From: a virus | IMG/VR virus record: IMGVR_UViG_3300032308_001439 | Span: 1 to 21,682 of that record | Reading direction: 5' to 3' (one strand) | Length of the DNA stretch: 21,682 bases | In this document: piece after piece, positions 1-8,131 of the stretch | Layout: every line of letters begins with the position of its first letter | How positions within the stretch are numbered: the first letter of the stretch is position 1 | Position numbers and translations under genes: made by a program | The notes under the pieces: generated by a model | Told to the model about the DNA's origin: nothing | Database searches by the model: none | The model's input: only the letters and a program-made list of their open reading frames with translations

Positions 1-362
1 ATGATCGCTTGCAATGTAGCTGCACTGTTGTTGGAACCGTCAGTTGCTGTGTTGAAAGCACCTGTTGGATATGTAGCAACACTGAAGTTTGTAGCATTGC
101 CAGTGGCAGCTACTTGATAGATCGCTACTGTGGCTGTCTGCTGGATTGTCTGTAACAATGTCTGCAACATGCCGTTTACTTCGGCTTCGCCCGAAGGATC
201 TGCACCTAGGTCGCAACCAAAGAAGTCCAGTTTTGGACCCATGAAATTGGTTGGTGTACCTGCTGGTGTGTAGGTTGTTGTTGCGGCTAACTGAGGACCG
301 TTGAGGGTATCAGTTGCAAATACTGGTTGTGAACCACCACTGGTAATAGTTAATGCTGCCAT
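1..362 (-). CDS. Protein of unknown function, N-terminal 120 residues (truncated by window edge)
   Basis: The frame is open from an ATG at 362 to the window edge with no stop, so the 3' end is missing. The visible protein begins MAALTITSGGSQ and is rich in Thr, Ala, Asn and Gly, with few charged residues. That composition is common in phage virion or tail proteins, but I do not recognise a family. A strong Shine-Dalgarno AAGGAG (370-375) sits 7 bases before the ATG and fixes the start. A T4-late-like element (402-409) lies upstream. The gene follows the 623-aa gene on the same strand after a 68-base gap, so it has its own translation signal and perhaps its own promoter. A structural role is inferred from composition and neighbours only. 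Confidence 0.75.
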   Translation of the reverse strand, partial: MAALTITSGGSQPVFATDTLNGPQLAATTTYTPAGTPTNFMGPKLDFFGCDLGADPSGEAEVNGMLQTLLQTIQQTATVAIYQVAATGNATNFSVATYPTGAFNTATDGSNNSAATLQAI

Positions 363-401
363 TTTAATTCTCCTTAGTGTATGGACCTTGAGTCCTACAC
401 T

Positions 402-409
402 TATTTACC
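402..409 (-). promoter_or_regulatory. Possible T4-like late promoter (GGTAAATA)
   Basis: On the minus strand the octamer GGTAAATA matches the T4 late consensus TATAAATA at six of eight positions. It is followed by a 39-base leader with a strong AAGGAG ribosome site before the ATG at 362. The same TAAATA core occurs before several other genes in this window. No -35 element is expected for a T4-type late promoter. On its own the match is weak. Confidence 0.4.
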
Positions 410-430
410 AAACTGAGACAAAAAGGACAG

Positions 431-2302
431 TTAGCCAGCCAAATTGGGGTTGTTTAAGATGCGATTTCCGGCTGTGAACCCAAATCTATTGACCAGTTTG
501 GCACGGCCTGCAGGTGTGGCAAGTACCCAGCCTTCGTGCCCAGGTTCCTGGCGATCCAGCTGATTCAGCATGTCGGTCTTGATTTCGTGCAACAACAAGA
601 ATGCTGTAAAGGCCGCTGTGATACCGTCCATGTTTGACCTGGGACTTTGCAGGTATTCTATGATGTTGGCGAACTTTCTAGGAGTAACATTGCTACGCAA
701 CCATTCGCCAAAGCCTGGCAATAAGTTTTCGTAGTCCCCAGTGATCCTGCTGTTGATGTAGCGTTTGCACAACTGTGGCAAGTCACTGAGTTGCGCGGCT
801 CTGAGTTCGCTGGGATTGAACAAGCCATCTATGGCACGCCCTTGACTGCGGGTGACTTGTTTCAGTTGTTTGACCAGCTGAGCATTGGGTGTGACATTCT
901 TGATATCTTTGACTGTGGGCTCAATTATCAGGAGTCCTGGCACTGGTTCAAGATTCACTTGACGTATGGGTTCGGCTGGCGCATCTACTTGTTTGTATCT
1001 GGTGTGTGCGGCTATGCCTACTTCGCTGGCACCGATGCGCTCGCCCAGTTTACTGGCCGCTGGAATTTTGTATTCTACAAAGTTGGGTTTGAACACATAG
1101 GCGCCCGACACTTCTGGCGGAGTTTCAGTGTACAACAAGTCACCTTGGATATAGCCCCGGAAGTTTTCTGGTGTGGCGGCACGCAACATGGGAAACAGTT
1201 TTTGATAGATGGCAATGAGATCGCCTCGTTCGCCACCTCGCTGATTCATGATTCTAGCAATTTGCTCTGGAGTGGTAGCCAATCCGTCGTAGCCTTTGGC
1301 CCCAAATCCGCTCTTGTCTGTGAGCACAAATTCGCCTGTGGGTTTGCGACCCCAGATGATGGCAGGTTTGCCGTCCCATTTGACTGTGGTTGTTTTTCTA
1401 GTGTCTTCTGCGGCATGTTGCATGATGGTCATGGCTTCTTCAATGCCACGGGTGCCACGTTCAAACACCAAGTCCTCCAGGTGTTCAATCCTGGCACTGG
1501 CCGCTTCCATGATAGGAACCATGCCTTGATTTACTATGCGGTCACGCAAGCGAGCCAAGAAATTGACTTCGGTATATAATTCAGTATTTTCAGCCACGGG
1601 TTGCTCAAACGGTATGCCTTGGCGAGCCATGTGTTCACGGAAGTCGGCCAGCTTGATGTCACGTTTGGGATCACGTTCTAGGGCAGACATGATGGTTTCC
1701 ACACTGGCCAGATCCGCACGGGTGGCCCGTTTGTTTAGCAACATCTTGGCCACAGCATCTGGATCATCTGAAATGATTGTGCTTTTCTCGTCGCGAGTGG
1801 CAATGCCAGCGATCTGATTCAATTTGTAGCCCAGGCTCTTGGCTATCGAATTCATGAGGACGTTGCGTTCGCGACCCTTGTATTGACTGTCAGCAGGCAT
1901 GGCACCCAACACGAACTTTGACCAAGGTACATTTTGCAAGAACATAAAGTCTGTTTGTACATAACCACGATCTGGTCTGCCAGTGATGGGTGTTAGGAAA
2001 TGCACTGCTGTGCCTGATTTGCGCACATAGTCTTCGGGCTTGAGTCCATGACTGGTTGCCCACTGTTTGAGTCTGTATTCCAATTGATCTTTGGTGACTT
2101 GGCCAGAATCAATGGCCAAGTCCAAGTCACCCGACGTGCTTTTGATTCCAGTGCTGCCCAAGGTATTGTTTTGCAGGTCCAGACCTGGCAACATTTCGTC
2201 CAACCAGGCCAAGGTAGGTTTTACATCAGTTTGATTGATGCGTTGTGTGAGTGGACGACCTTGGGCATCTTTGAATACATTGCCACCTTCTAGGATGTTC
2301 AT
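431..2302 (-). CDS. Double nucleotidyltransferase-like phage protein (pol-beta-type NTase plus ligase-like KWDG domain)
   Basis: This 623-aa protein shows two separate nucleotidyl-transfer motif sets. Residues 49-61 read GSTGIKSTSGDLD, the pol-beta-type GS...DxD signature with D59 and D61. The third acidic residue is probably D118 in VQTDFMF. In the second half, residues 308-311 read KWDG, like motif I (KxDG) of ATP-dependent DNA/RNA ligases and capping enzymes. It is followed by GFGAKGY (332-338), a GDLLY block near 387-391 that resembles motif III, and EYKIP near 410. From memory, T4-like marine phages carry proteins of this type (DUF6267-like) annotated as hypothetical. The ATG overlaps the stop of the upstream 510-aa gene as ATGA, so the two are probably translationally coupled. 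The substrate is unknown. A DNA/RNA repair or end-modifying role is an inference, and a virion-associated role is also possible given its structural neighbours. Confidence 0.8.
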   Translation of the reverse strand: MNILEGGNVFKDAQGRPLTQRINQTDVKPTLAWLDEMLPGLDLQNNTLGSTGIKSTSGDLDLAIDSGQVTKDQLEYRLKQWATSHGLKPEDYVRKSGTAVHFLTPITGRPDRGYVQTDFMFLQNVPWSKFVLGAMPADSQYKGRERNVLMNSIAKSLGYKLNQIAGIATRDEKSTIISDDPDAVAKMLLNKRATRADLASVETIMSALERDPKRDIKLADFREHMARQGIPFEQPVAENTELYTEVNFLARLRDRIVNQGMVPIMEAASARIEHLEDLVFERGTRGIEEAMTIMQHAAEDTRKTTTVKWDGKPAIIWGRKPTGEFVLTDKSGFGAKGYDGLATTPEQIARIMNQRGGERGDLIAIYQKLFPMLRAATPENFRGYIQGDLLYTETPPEVSGAYVFKPNFVEYKIPAASKLGERIGASEVGIAAHTRYKQVDAPAEPIRQVNLEPVPGLLIIEPTVKDIKNVTPNAQLVKQLKQVTRSQGRAIDGLFNPSELRAAQLSDLPQLCKRYINSRITGDYENLLPGFGEWLRSNVTPRKFANIIEYLQSPRSNMDGITAAFTAFLLLHEIKTDMLNQLDRQEPGHEGWVLATPAGRAKLVNRFGFTAGNRILNNPNLAG

Positions 2303-3831
2303 GCAGGTCTAAAGCCCATGTTCATAAGCAAGGCATCCACTGCCGGAACTCCGGTGCTTTTGATTGAATCATTGTTGTCTGTGTGATTTCTTTTAATTAG
2401 GTTGCCAGCAGTTAATACCTGTTTAGGCAAGTCACTTACTGTGGCTAACGTTTGTTTAATAGTGTCTTTAAGTTCTTCAGCAGTTTCCCCTCCGCCGGCC
2501 GCTGATTGTTGGCTGCCGGGACCAGTAGTTGTTCCTGCCGATTGAGTACCGCCGGCCTGTGCCGGTGCTTGTTGGGCAACTCCTGCTGCCAATGCTAGTT
2601 TGTTCCAGAGATCTTTTTGAGCACCAACACTATCGCTGGCTGGATCAACTATTTGTTTGATCAAGTTGTCAATCTGTTGAGCATTTTGTAAGCGGCTATA
2701 CTGCATGCCTGCTAATAGATTTTTTTGCACAAAGGACTTGAGTGCTTGCTCATAATCAGGCAATAATGTAGCCGGACTTAACCCTTCTTTTAATCCAGCC
2801 TTGCGAGCTGTTTGAAGTTGTTGAACAAAACTGTATAGCTTTGTGGCCTGTGGTTGTGTCAATTTAAAAATAGCTTGTTGCAATTCATTTGTGGTCATTT
2901 GTGGACCAGAGGCAAATTGTTTACCAGTGCGGTAAGCTGTCTGTGCCCTAGCTGGCATACCTGCGACAGCACCTGCAGTTGCGCCTGCGGCTGTGGCCAG
3001 TGCGCCTGGGGCGGCTTTGACCGCTTGACCAACCTTGGTAGCAGCCTTGCTGTATTCTTTACCAACTGCCTTGGCCAGAGCAGGTGCCTGTTGGATACCT
3101 TGTTTGGCCAACTGTCCTGCGGCGGCCAACCCAGGTTGAACTGCTTGATATGCTGCGGCCGCTGGACGACCAATGACTTGGTATCCAAGTTCTTTGGCGG
3201 CTCCGCCAACCGCTGTTGCGGCACCAGCTATTTTGTCCCCGGTTCGTGCTAGCCCCTTGGTAAAATTTTGAGCACCAGTTTTGACTGCTGTTGCTCCACG
3301 CTGTATGTCACGCCAGCCTAGTTCATTTAACTGGCCAGCAGGTGCAGATGCCTGTTCTGGTTTCTTCAATGCTGCCATGGTAGCAGCAGGACCCACCCGT
3401 TGCGATAGTATCTTGGCAATAGCATTTAACTGTTTGTTATCTAACGACTGAATTGTTGAATATAAAGTCTGTATATTGGTAGCAGAACTTTTAGCGTTGC
3501 TTTGAGTTCCAGGGTTGGCTTGCCCCTGCGCTTGAGCTTGCTGTGCTGTGGCGCCACCTTTACCCGGTTGGGTATATTGACCTCCCATGCTCTTGGCCCA
3601 CTGAACACTGTAGTTCTGCCAGGCACGATAGGCTTTGTCGGCCAACACACTGACTTTTTGATCGGCACGGCCTTGGTTATATCCCTGGGCAATGTTTTTA
3701 AAAGGGCTGGCGATTGCACTGCCTACATTTCTTACTCCAGACACAGTTTTACCTGCTGCTGTACCAAGCCCAGATCCTAATGCTTCATCTAGTTGGTTGG
3801 GTTTTTTTTGGGTTATTTCATGAATTTGCAT
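2299..3831 (-). CDS. Ala/Gln-rich low-complexity phage protein, probably virion-associated
   Basis: This is a 510-aa protein starting MQIHEI. It has no catalytic motif that I recognise. Residues 90-118 are Gln/Ala/Gly-rich. Residues 175-305 are an Ala/Gly/Lys-rich stretch with many short amphipathic segments (such as AKAVGKEYSKAATKVGQAVKAA) that would form helices. Residues 420-450 are another Gln/Ala/Gly/Thr linker. Between these are ordinary helical blocks at about 120-150, 312-345 and 352-412. The start at 3831 overlaps the end of the 82-aa gene by 14 bases, and the stop overlaps the next gene by four. The likely promoter is the late-like element at 4088-4095. Composition and neighbours suggest a structural, scaffold or neck/tail protein, but this is inference. 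Confidence 0.75.
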   Translation of the reverse strand: MQIHEITQKKPNQLDEALGSGLGTAAGKTVSGVRNVGSAIASPFKNIAQGYNQGRADQKVSVLADKAYRAWQNYSVQWAKSMGGQYTQPGKGGATAQQAQAQGQANPGTQSNAKSSATNIQTLYSTIQSLDNKQLNAIAKILSQRVGPAATMAALKKPEQASAPAGQLNELGWRDIQRGATAVKTGAQNFTKGLARTGDKIAGAATAVGGAAKELGYQVIGRPAAAAYQAVQPGLAAAGQLAKQGIQQAPALAKAVGKEYSKAATKVGQAVKAAPGALATAAGATAGAVAGMPARAQTAYRTGKQFASGPQMTTNELQQAIFKLTQPQATKLYSFVQQLQTARKAGLKEGLSPATLLPDYEQALKSFVQKNLLAGMQYSRLQNAQQIDNLIKQIVDPASDSVGAQKDLWNKLALAAGVAQQAPAQAGGTQSAGTTTGPGSQQSAAGGGETAEELKDTIKQTLATVSDLPKQVLTAGNLIKRNHTDNNDSIKSTGVPAVDALLMNMGFRPA

Positions 3832-4066
3832 CGGTTTTCCTTACTGTACGGGTAAACTTGCCAGGATCTCTGAGCTTGATTGCGTTGATCAATTTGCGTT
3901 GCAGATTCTCTGCTTGTTCTGGTGTGTAACTAGAGTCAATTTGCTCCAGCAAGCGTATGGCACTGGCGATGATGTTCGAAGCGCGATTTTCGATCACATG
4001 ACGTTGATCGCGCTCGGCGTACAAATTTTCTAATTCTTCTAACAGGCTTCGTGTTTTCTTTTGCAT
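3818..4066 (-). CDS. Small coiled-coil protein of unknown function (82 aa)
   Basis: The protein is predominantly helical and highly charged. The N-terminal half (residues 6-45) has a heptad-like pattern of Leu and Ile (LLEELENLY, ASAIRLLEQI) consistent with a coiled coil, and the C-terminus is basic. Its last 14 bases overlap the start of the 510-aa gene in another frame, which supports coupled expression. A late-promoter-like octamer lies 21 bases upstream of the ATG. I do not recognise a function. Marine T4-like phages often carry a similar short gene at this kind of position, from memory. Confidence 0.75.
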   Translation of the reverse strand: MQKKTRSLLEELENLYAERDQRHVIENRASNIIASAIRLLEQIDSSYTPEQAENLQRKLINAIKLRDPGKFTRTVRKTDANS

Positions 4067-4087
4067 TTTGGGCCAGGACCTTTTTAT

Positions 4088-4095
4088 TATTTATC
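4088..4095 (-). promoter_or_regulatory. T4-like late promoter candidate (GATAAATA)
   Basis: The minus-strand octamer GATAAATA matches T4 late TATAAATA at seven of eight positions. It lies 21 bases before the ATG of the 82-aa gene and just after the helicase stop at 4121. It would drive the block 4066 down to 431, whose products look structural or late. Confidence 0.6.
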
Positions 4096-4120
4096 GGGTT
4101 CATAAACTCTTTGAATCCGA

Positions 4121-5530
4121 TTATCCCGTCTTTATTTTACCCAACAATTGCTTTAATTTGGCACTTTGCACATCTGCGGTGATTTTGCCAGTGTCTTCCA
4201 TGCTGTCAGCATCAAATTCAGCAGGTGCAGGCATAGTACGACTTTGTGTGCGGATACTGCTTAAAATATCTGGTTTCTTGAAACTGTTGACCGGCCCGGC
4301 TTCTTCGCCGGGATCAGTGATACGCATGGTTTCGATGTTGTAGTCCAAGTCAATCTTTTGTCCTACGCCTGTACTTGATCGTGATTTCATGCACTGGATT
4401 TGATACTTGCCACGTTCACGCATGGCTCTGCTGGTAAAGATACCAAACACGTTGTCTGCTGTGTTGATCTTTGAAATACCGCCCGAGATATGACTGTGAT
4501 CAAACTCAATCTCTTCCACAGCCGATCGATTCAACTGTGACGCTGTCACAAACAACACGTTCAGCTCTTTGGCCAGATTGCGCAGTTCTTCACTGACATA
4601 CTTGTCTTTGACAAACAAGTCATTGGGACTGACCTTGGCACTCACAGGCATCAGCAAGTCCAAGTAATCACACATGACAAAGTCTACTTTCAGTCCTGTT
4701 TGCACTTGCACTTCTTTGATATAACTGCGAATGTCATTGATGTTGCTCTGTGCTGGCAAGGCCTTGATACGATACTGTCCAGCTTTTTTGCTCACAAGTT
4801 TGACCTTGAGTTCAGTTTGATCTATGTCCTTGCGGATCTCCTTGGTGCTCATTCCGGCCAACATGGCATCAGTTCTCAACGCACACAGTTCTTCACTAAG
4901 TTCTAAACTGATATACACGCCAGACAAGCCAGCCTGTAACCAGCTTAGAGCGATGTTCATCATGACCAAACTTTTACCAGATCCTGATCCACCTGCAAAT
5001 ATGTTCAGTTCTCCACGGCTGAATCCACCATACAAGATCTTGTCCATCTGCGGCCAACCTGTTGACACTTGTCCACCGCTGTTAAAGTATTTGTTGATAC
5101 GGGCTTTGGGATCACTCCAGTAGTCTGTGCCCATGTCCTTGGTCAAGCTGATCTGTACCGCATCCTTGATCAGTTTCTCCACAGGATCATACTCGCCCTT
5201 TTCCAACAGGTCTGCACTCTTTAGGATTGCACGTTCAAGTTCTTGACGACGGGTAAAGCCTTCGAACTCGTCCATGAACCATTCAAAGTGTCCATCATTC
5301 AAGTCAGGAATATGATTGAGTGCTATTCCTGTGCTGGCTTTGATTTGTTCTGTAGTGGGCAAGGTTTTGTGATCGTCACTGTGCCGGGCAATAAACTCGG
5401 CCGCAGGTCGCAAACTTCTATCAAAGTTTTCTGGGTTATAGATGTTCTGCACACGCACATAGCTTTCTGCGTCCTGCAACATCATTTCTAAGAATAGGCG
5501 TTGGACTTCAAGTCCGTAATCTTTTAACAA
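4121..5530 (-). CDS. 41: Replicative DNA helicase, DnaB/T4 gp41 family
   Basis: This 469-aa protein unwinds DNA ahead of the phage fork as a RecA-fold hexamer and partners with the primase encoded just upstream. Visible motifs, in order, are STGWPQMDKILYGGF (156-170), typical of the start of DnaB-type C-domains, and the Walker A GGSGSGKS (180-187). These are followed by SLE (208-210) with the catalytic Glu, a Walker B-like VDFVMCDYLDL (282-292), and SQLNR (331-335). The N-terminal 140 residues form the primase-interacting helical domain expected for the family. The start is TTG at 5530. AAGGA stands nine bases before it, and the first in-frame ATG is 15 codons further in and would remove conserved-looking sequence. 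The start overlaps the primase stop by 23 bases. Length is close to T4 gp41 (475 aa). Confidence 0.93.
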   Translation of the reverse strand: MLKDYGLEVQRLFLEMMLQDAESYVRVQNIYNPENFDRSLRPAAEFIARHSDDHKTLPTTEQIKASTGIALNHIPDLNDGHFEWFMDEFEGFTRRQELERAILKSADLLEKGEYDPVEKLIKDAVQISLTKDMGTDYWSDPKARINKYFNSGGQVSTGWPQMDKILYGGFSRGELNIFAGGSGSGKSLVMMNIALSWLQAGLSGVYISLELSEELCALRTDAMLAGMSTKEIRKDIDQTELKVKLVSKKAGQYRIKALPAQSNINDIRSYIKEVQVQTGLKVDFVMCDYLDLLMPVSAKVSPNDLFVKDKYVSEELRNLAKELNVLFVTASQLNRSAVEEIEFDHSHISGGISKINTADNVFGIFTSRAMRERGKYQIQCMKSRSSTGVGQKIDLDYNIETMRITDPGEEAGPVNSFKKPDILSSIRTQSRTMPAPAEFDADSMEDTGKITADVQSAKLKQLLGKIKTG

Positions 5531-6494
5531 GTTGTTTCTTCCTTAGTTCAATTTTTATTCGACTGGTTTCTCTGGCCTGCATGATAGTTATCAAAGTTGC
5601 TACCTTTCCCCAACGAATCACAGCATCATTCGCATCTTTGACATCCGCGGGCCATGCAGGCATGCTCACACTCCATCCCAGTTCCACTGCACGATCCACC
5701 AGGCGCATGCCTGCTTCGTCCTGATCAGGAACCACAATGACTTCACGATCCAGACTACGTATGAGTCTGACCTGTGCATCATTGATTTCGGCATGCAACA
5801 CAGCCAAGCCGCCAATACTGAGTGCATCAAACACACCTTCAACCACGATGGCATAGCGCCAGTCAGCGCCTTGCAGGTCTGTGCCAAACACATAGCCTGG
5901 TTGTGTGTCGTGTATGTACCGGGGTTGTCGATTGTCCAGCATGCGACTGCTGTAGCCTACCACACGATTGTCATAGGTAAATGGCACTATGACCTGTGGA
6001 CGAGTCCAATGCACTGCATCATTTTCAATCACAGTCATCACAGGATAGTCTTCGGGTACGGCACGACCACGCAAGTAGTCCCAGTGTGGACTATGCTTGG
6101 TTGTGACAAGTTCTGCTGCTGGTGGTAGTTCACGTTCTTCAAACTCTATGCCTTGCAAGGTATTGCTTAATCGTTGACGATCTGTGAGCAGGCCTTCCAT
6201 GCTGCGATGGCGCAGACTTTCTAGATTGATACGTTCTATTTCTTCGCTAGGAACACCTAGCCATGACATGAGTTTGCGTGCTTTGAATGAAAGATTACGA
6301 CCTATGATAAAGCTGGCAGTGTAGCCACAGTTGAAACAGTGGTAACTCCAGCCCGCATCACTGGTTTTGATACCACCTCTGCTGCGGCGATCTCGGCTTT
6401 CGCCATTGTGTTCACAACAGGGTGCATTGAAACTGATCCACCCACTGGCACTGGGCTTGCGTCGTGCGGGTAAGTAGGACAAGACATCAATCAT
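5508..6494 (-). CDS. 61: DNA primase, T4 gp61 family
   Basis: This 328-aa protein makes RNA primers for lagging-strand synthesis and pairs with the gp41-type helicase next to it. The N-terminal zinc-binding domain is visible as C26, C27, H29 and C53-x2-C56 (HCFNCGY). A Toprim core follows: VVEGVFDALS (217-226) holds the catalytic Glu at 219, and VVPDQDEAG (254-262) holds the DxD pair at 257/259. A DANDAV block at 287-292 also fits the family. The length is near T4 gp61 (342 aa). The start ATG at 6494 is the only possible one, because an in-frame stop lies three codons upstream inside the promoter -10 box. The ATG comes only five bases after TATAAT, so the mRNA is predicted to be almost leaderless. 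Confidence 0.93.
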   Translation of the reverse strand: MIDVLSYLPARRKPSASGWISFNAPCCEHNGESRDRRSRGGIKTSDAGWSYHCFNCGYTASFIIGRNLSFKARKLMSWLGVPSEEIERINLESLRHRSMEGLLTDRQRLSNTLQGIEFEERELPPAAELVTTKHSPHWDYLRGRAVPEDYPVMTVIENDAVHWTRPQVIVPFTYDNRVVGYSSRMLDNRQPRYIHDTQPGYVFGTDLQGADWRYAIVVEGVFDALSIGGLAVLHAEINDAQVRLIRSLDREVIVVPDQDEAGMRLVDRAVELGWSVSMPAWPADVKDANDAVIRWGKVATLITIMQARETSRIKIELRKKQLVKRLRT

Positions 6495-6499
6495 GTTGT

Positions 6500-6528
6500 A
6501 TTATAACATGATTTTTGATTTAGATCAA
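6500..6528 (-). promoter_or_regulatory. Sigma70-type promoter before primase (TTGATC-17-TATAAT)
   Basis: On the minus strand TTGATC (6523-6528) is separated by 17 bases from a perfect TATAAT (6500-6505). Only five bases separate the -10 box from the primase ATG, so transcription should begin at or within about two bases of the start codon. There is no room for a Shine-Dalgarno site. Confidence 0.75.
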
Positions 6529-6540
6529 TGCTGATTGAAA

Positions 6541-7698
6541 CTAACGGTAAAGTAGATTTACCACAAAGCCTGTGGAAATTATCACTATGGCGCCTTGACT
6601 TTGAGGAGGAACCGGATAGGCATTCACATTGACTCCGGCTGCTGGTACAGGCCAATAGCCCGATCCGCCATTGGTTACTATGATTTCTTCAACCACTCCG
6701 TATGAGCTGATTATGGCTTCGGCCGTGGCGCCGGCACCATTACCCAAAATGCTGACTGTGGGCGGAGCCAAATAGCCACTTCCACCGTTGGCCACTGTGA
6801 TACTGGTCACAACACCATCTGTGCAAAAAGCATAGGCTATGGCTGGTGTTCCAGGAGGCTCCGGTGTAGCAAAAATTGAATTGTTAAAACACAATCTCAA
6901 CAAGGGATGCCATCCAATGATATTCATGTGTATGGTTCTGGTTTCATTTAGGTAGGTAGTTGACTCGGTAACATTGTACCAGATACTTTGATAGTTTTCT
7001 GCAGCCTGTGCCTTGATGGTTCCGGTATAACCAATCAGGTCCATTTGTATGGTGGTTACCGGACCGCGTGGTTCAATAAAACTACTGAAATATTCTGTGT
7101 TCCATAAACCCGGAAAGCCGCCACCTGCACCAGTTGGATTGCCAGACCAGTAAGGATTGCCGCCCGGAAAATTGCTGTATCCAGCTCCATCATAGCTGAT
7201 TTCGTTGGAAATTTCCAATGTGGGGATTGTGAGTTCGGCGCTGGGCACAAATTCGGGCAACACTGAATTTACGATATCTACTGGAGCTCTTGCGCCAGCT
7301 TGTGCGTCGACAAATACTGCTTCGGTAAGCCCGCCTGTTTGTGTGCGAGCCAAACTGTAGCTGGCAGGCTGTGCTTGAACTGCCAAGAGTTCGGCAGTGG
7401 TCAATGTGACCTTGGCGCGACCCGTGGCAGCGTTCAGCGTGACCATAGGCGCTTCCAATAGAATTTTGTCGCCAGCCTGGCTGATTGCACGAAATACAAA
7501 TGTGCTACCGGTGATGTTGACAGGTTTTTGATCTTGATTGATGAATTCAAACAAAATCACATTGTCAACACCCTTGTTAATTGTTAATTTTTTAGCGTAC
7601 ACAGGATCCCACCTATATGTGAATGTAGAACCGTCGCTGGTGTCCAGGAGCAGGACTCGAGTGCGTTGCTGGTACAGATAAGCGGTGGTTGAATACAT
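6541..7698 (-). CDS. Tail/baseplate-like structural protein with GGSGY repeats
   Basis: This 385-aa protein is beta-rich and Gly-rich. Residues 38-145 have the pattern of a BppU-type N-terminal baseplate domain (VILFEFINQDQKPVNITGS, then alternating strands ending in a GxAKVTLT segment). The C-terminal part carries two copies of the VxNGGSGY motif (303-309 and 342-348), each followed by Pro-rich PPTV- or PVPA-like sequence. This unit is frequent in marine phage structural proteins. The gene is divergent from the plus-strand 125-aa gene over a 55-base gap. A late-like GCTAAATA (7705-7712) ends six bases before its ATG. A virion role (baseplate, fibre or tail decoration) is inferred. The exact part cannot be told from sequence alone. 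Confidence 0.75.
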   Translation of the reverse strand: MYSTTAYLYQQRTRVLLLDTSDGSTFTYRWDPVYAKKLTINKGVDNVILFEFINQDQKPVNITGSTFVFRAISQAGDKILLEAPMVTLNAATGRAKVTLTTAELLAVQAQPASYSLARTQTGGLTEAVFVDAQAGARAPVDIVNSVLPEFVPSAELTIPTLEISNEISYDGAGYSNFPGGNPYWSGNPTGAGGGFPGLWNTEYFSSFIEPRGPVTTIQMDLIGYTGTIKAQAAENYQSIWYNVTESTTYLNETRTIHMNIIGWHPLLRLCFNNSIFATPEPPGTPAIAYAFCTDGVVTSITVANGGSGYLAPPTVSILGNGAGATAEAIISSYGVVEEIIVTNGGSGYWPVPAAGVNVNAYPVPPQSQGAIVIISTGFVVNLLYR

Positions 7699-7704
7699 AC
7701 ATGC

Positions 7705-7712
7705 TATTTAGC
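7705..7712 (-). promoter_or_regulatory. Late-promoter-like element (GCTAAATA) before structural gene
   Basis: The minus-strand GCTAAATA shares the TAAATA core of T4 late promoters and ends six bases before the ATG at 7698. The identical six-base spacing is seen for the plus-strand element in the same 55-base divergent gap. The match is partial (six of eight). Confidence 0.4.
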
Positions 7713-7739
7713 GATTGTGCAACCATGACGGAAATTGGT

Positions 7740-7747
7740 TATAAATA
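7740..7747 (+). promoter_or_regulatory. T4-like late promoter, exact TATAAATA
   Basis: A perfect TATAAATA lies six bases before the ATG of the plus-strand 125-aa gene. T4 late promoters consist of this octamer alone, recognised by gp55. Because the start codon follows so closely, the transcript would be leaderless or nearly so. Confidence 0.65.
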
Positions 7748-7753
7748 TCCCAG

Positions 7754-8131
7754 ATGGCCAATGACATATTCAAACAACTAGCAGAAAAATATCCATTTAT
7801 AACGCTGTGTGTGTATGCCAGCACAGAATACGTGGGTATCATACAAAATCAAGATGACTCGATTACTACGATCTACGACTTTGGAAACATACAAGATATA
7901 ACAAGTAAACGGCGTTTTTTAGAATTGGCCAATGTTTGGTGGTGGGAATCAAACCGCAGCATACCCATAAACATATTCTTAAAAACTGAATGGGACCCGT
8001 TCCGTATGTGCTTGCGTACTTTTGTCAACAAGGACCTACAAATCTTGCACGGCCCAGTATGCAGTCTCAGTGAGATGGCCCGTAAAAAAAGCAAGAGAAA
8101 ATCAATTACCCTGGTTCGGCGTGTTAGTTAG
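7754..8131 (+). CDS. Small conserved T4-like phage protein of unknown function (125 aa)
   Basis: This is the only plus-strand gene in the first 17 kb. It is supported by an exact late-promoter octamer six bases before the ATG and by a balanced, protein-like composition. The segment ELANVWWWESNRSIPINIFL (56-75) is distinctive. The C-terminus is strongly basic (ARKKSKRKS). From memory, T4-like aquatic phages have proteins of similar length with a WWWESNR-type motif and a basic tail, of unknown function. The 3' end overlaps the 3' end of the convergent DnaE-like gene by 30 bases, so the two mRNAs are antisense there. The basic tail suggests nucleic-acid contact, but that is speculation. Confidence 0.8.
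   Translation: MANDIFKQLAEKYPFITLCVYASTEYVGIIQNQDDSITTIYDFGNIQDITSKRRFLELANVWWWESNRSIPINIFLKTEWDPFRMCLRTFVNKDLQILHGPVCSLSEMARKKSKRKSITLVRRVS

Noticed and set aside
791-1579. Plus-strand open frame of 262 codons opposite the 623-aa gene
   Set aside because: It runs antisense to a gene with clear NTase and KWDG motifs. The composition (Cys/Phe/His-rich) is that of a shadow frame, and there is no ribosome site.
2854-3252. Plus-strand open frame opposite the Ala-rich gene
   Set aside because: Cys-rich translation produced by reading the complement of Ala and Gln codons; no supporting signals.
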